14,352 nt of DNA. Source: Candidatus Woesebacteria bacterium. GTDB lineage: Bacteria; Patescibacteriota; Microgenomatia; UBA8517. Each line of letters starts with the position of its first letter. Position 1 is the stretch's first letter. Below are positions 12,899 to 14,352 of the stretch, piece by piece. Position numbers and translations under genes: made by a program. Under the pieces are notes generated by a model. The model ran no database searches and was not told the DNA's origin. It saw only the letters and a list, made by a program, of their open reading frames with translations. The DNA lies in contig JAPLZT010000059.1 of NCBI GenBank assembly GCA_026394855.1, positions 1 to 14,352 of the forward strand, given 5' to 3'.

Positions 12899-14182
12899 AT
12901 GTCGTCCCCATTAAAGAAAGTCATTCTTATTTTTCTTCTTTTTTTAGTCTGCCTTTATATCAGCCTTCCTATTAAAAAACCAAGTCAGATTAAAATTAAC
13001 AATGAAGTAAAACTTGGACTTGACCTTGCCGGAGGAAGTCAGCTTGTTTTTGAGGCAGATACTTCAAAGATTTCTTCCGACAAGAAAAACTCTTCTTTGG
13101 AATCTTTAAGAAATGTAATAGAAAGAAGGGTTAATCTTTTTGGAATTTCCGAACCAAACGTTCAAACATCAACCTTTCAGGGAAAGGATAGAATTATAGT
13201 TGAGCTTCCTGGAATTAATGACACAAAAGAAGCACAGGCTTTAATAGGAAGAACCGCACAGCTTGTTTTTTCGGAGGTTGTTGAGATACCCGGAAAAGAT
13301 GGTGCAACGCCATCAGCGACCCTTAAGTCAACAAATTTAACGGGAGCTGACTTGGCAGAAAGTGCTGTTACCTTTGATCAAAATACAGGAAAGCCGGCAG
13401 TATCCTTAACTTTTACTAAGGAAGGCGGAGATAAATTCGCCACAATAACGGGTAATAATGTAGGCAAGCCTGTTGCCATAGTTTTGGATAATGATGTGGT
13501 TTCGGCCCCTAACGTACAGGAAAAAATTGTAGGAGGAACTGCTCAAATTACCGGATCATTTACTTTAGATGAAGCTAAAAACCTTTCGATTCAGCTTAAT
13601 GCGGGAGCTCTTCCCGTTCCCGTCAAGGTAGTTGAAGAAAGAACAATTGGTGCAACTTTGGGGGCAGAATCCATATCTAAAAGTATTATTGCGGGTTTGG
13701 TGGGACTCGGGATGGTTTTATTATTCATGATTATAACCTATGGAAAATTAGGCTTGGTTGCCGATATTGGATTAATTGTTTTTGGAGTTATTACTTTAGC
13801 TTTATATAAACTAATTCCTGTTGTATTAACTCTTCCCGGAATTGCAGGATTTCTTCTTTCTGTCGGAATGGCGGTTGATTCAAATATTTTAATCTTCGAA
13901 AGGTTTAAGGAAGAAAAGGATAGACATTCTACAATTTCAGATGCATTGGAGGTTTCTTTCGGAAGGGCGTGGGATTCCATAAGGGATGCAAATATCGCAA
14001 CTTTATTGACTGCATTTATCCTGGCAAACCCATTGGATTGGAACTTTTTGCATACGTCAGGACCAGTGAGAGGGTTTGCCATAACTTTAGCATTAGGAAT
14101 TGCTATAAGTTTATTTACCGGAATTATAGTTTCCAGAAATTTACTTAGACTTTTTGTTAAAGAAAGAAAGGTAAAACAATGA
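12899..14182 (+). CDS. secD: Protein translocase subunit SecD
   Basis: SecD and SecF form the membrane complex that uses the proton or sodium gradient to pull proteins through the Sec channel from the outside. The 427 residues show a first membrane helix (about 6-24), GLDLAGGSQLVFE at 40-52, the P1 region with RRVNLFGISEPNVQ at 76-89 and LPGI-D at 103-108, and GGTAQITGSFTLDEAKNLSI at 212-231. Five C-terminal helices follow from about 262 to the end, with GMAVDSNILIFERFKEE at 323-339. It is a normal separate SecD, not fused to SecF and somewhat short, as in many small genomes. The stop overlaps the secF start (ATGA). Confidence 0.95.
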   Translation: MSSPLKKVILIFLLFLVCLYISLPIKKPSQIKINNEVKLGLDLAGGSQLVFEADTSKISSDKKNSSLESLRNVIERRVNLFGISEPNVQTSTFQGKDRIIVELPGINDTKEAQALIGRTAQLVFSEVVEIPGKDGATPSATLKSTNLTGADLAESAVTFDQNTGKPAVSLTFTKEGGDKFATITGNNVGKPVAIVLDNDVVSAPNVQEKIVGGTAQITGSFTLDEAKNLSIQLNAGALPVPVKVVEERTIGATLGAESISKSIIAGLVGLGMVLLFMIITYGKLGLVADIGLIVFGVITLALYKLIPVVLTLPGIAGFLLSVGMAVDSNILIFERFKEEKDRHSTISDALEVSFGRAWDSIRDANIATLLTAFILANPLDWNFLHTSGPVRGFAITLALGIAISLFTGIIVSRNLLRLFVKERKVKQ

Positions 14183-14352
14183 TAAGCAAAGCTTGGCTGA
14201 CAGGGTCAGTAAATTGGATGAAATACCGTTGGCTTTATTTGGTTATATCGGGTGTTGTTATTGCCTCGGGAGCATTTTCACTTATTAAGTGGGGTCTTAA
14301 ATACGGGGTTGATTTTACGGGAGGAACTTTAATCGAATATAAATTTTCTGAT
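14179..14352 (+). CDS. secF: Protein translocase subunit SecF, 5' part
   Basis: The window ends inside this gene; 58 codons are visible. They encode a first membrane helix (about 17-38, YLVISGVVIASGAFSLI) followed by KYGVDFTGGTLIEYKF, the GxDFxGG motif typical of SecF. The ATG overlaps the secD TGA, and AAGG at 14168-14171 is a weak Shine-Dalgarno site. The arrangement secD-secF supports a functional translocase accessory complex. Confidence 0.92.
   Translation, partial: MISKAWLTGSVNWMKYRWLYLVISGVVIASGAFSLIKWGLKYGVDFTGGTLIEYKFSD

Noticed and set aside
1..14352. CRISPR array, tRNA genes, insertion sequence or prophage
   Set aside because: I found no regularly spaced repeats, no clover-leaf pattern with a TTCRA arm, no transposase or integrase frame and no terminal inverted repeats. 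This was reading by eye, so a covariance-model tRNA scan could still alter it.

Overview
This window looks like part of a small, AT-rich bacterial genome, most likely from the Candidate Phyla Radiation (Patescibacteria), perhaps the Microgenomates side. That placement is inferred from overall gene content: very short spacers, 4-base ATGA/GTGA overlaps, small DUF5679, DUF4446 and DUF3048 proteins, a winged-helix/nucleotidyltransferase fusion, and housekeeping genes placed next to unrelated neighbours. The genetic code is standard, because TGA and TAA both end genes.

Layout. Bases 1-368 hold the 3' part of recX, broken by an in-frame TAA. Next come an RNase Y without its usual membrane anchor (463-1620), a secreted polysaccharide deacetylase overlapping it (1617-2447) and an HU-type DNA-binding protein (2485-2760). 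A promoter at the end of the HU gene starts a tight operon: an ABC-2 ATPase and two permeases (2780-5348), miaA (5350-6264) and an AI-2E/PerM-type membrane protein (6268-7245). The RNase P RNA gene follows (7276-7561), with a good promoter, an unusual repeat-bearing 3' tail and a strong terminator at 7644-7668.

The accessory-looking part is 7704-10600. It contains a Tat-signal protein of unknown function (7704-8858), pyrH on the minus strand with its stop codon interlocked with that gene (8855-9577), a palindromic bidirectional promoter, an unknown basic 153-residue protein (9602-10063), a bidirectional terminator, and a minus-strand pair made of a zinc-ribbon DUF5679 protein (10133-10270) and a small single-pass membrane protein (10313-10558). 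From 10603 the plus strand continues with DUF4446 and DUF3048 genes, a winged-helix/nucleotidyltransferase protein, secD and the start of secF.

Two themes stand out. First, several genes (2780, 7704, 9577 minus, 9602, 10603, 12899) have a -10-like box ending only 6 to 9 bases before the start codon and no Shine-Dalgarno site, which predicts leaderless mRNAs. Genes inside operons, and DUF5679, more often have Shine-Dalgarno sites or overlapping starts. Second, the 3' end of rnpB is partly duplicated downstream, so the closing helix P1 could pair in an alternative way. I see no CRISPR array, tRNA gene, insertion sequence or prophage. The best candidates for new biology are the Tat protein, the 153-residue protein and the 81-residue membrane protein, none of which I can assign to a known family.
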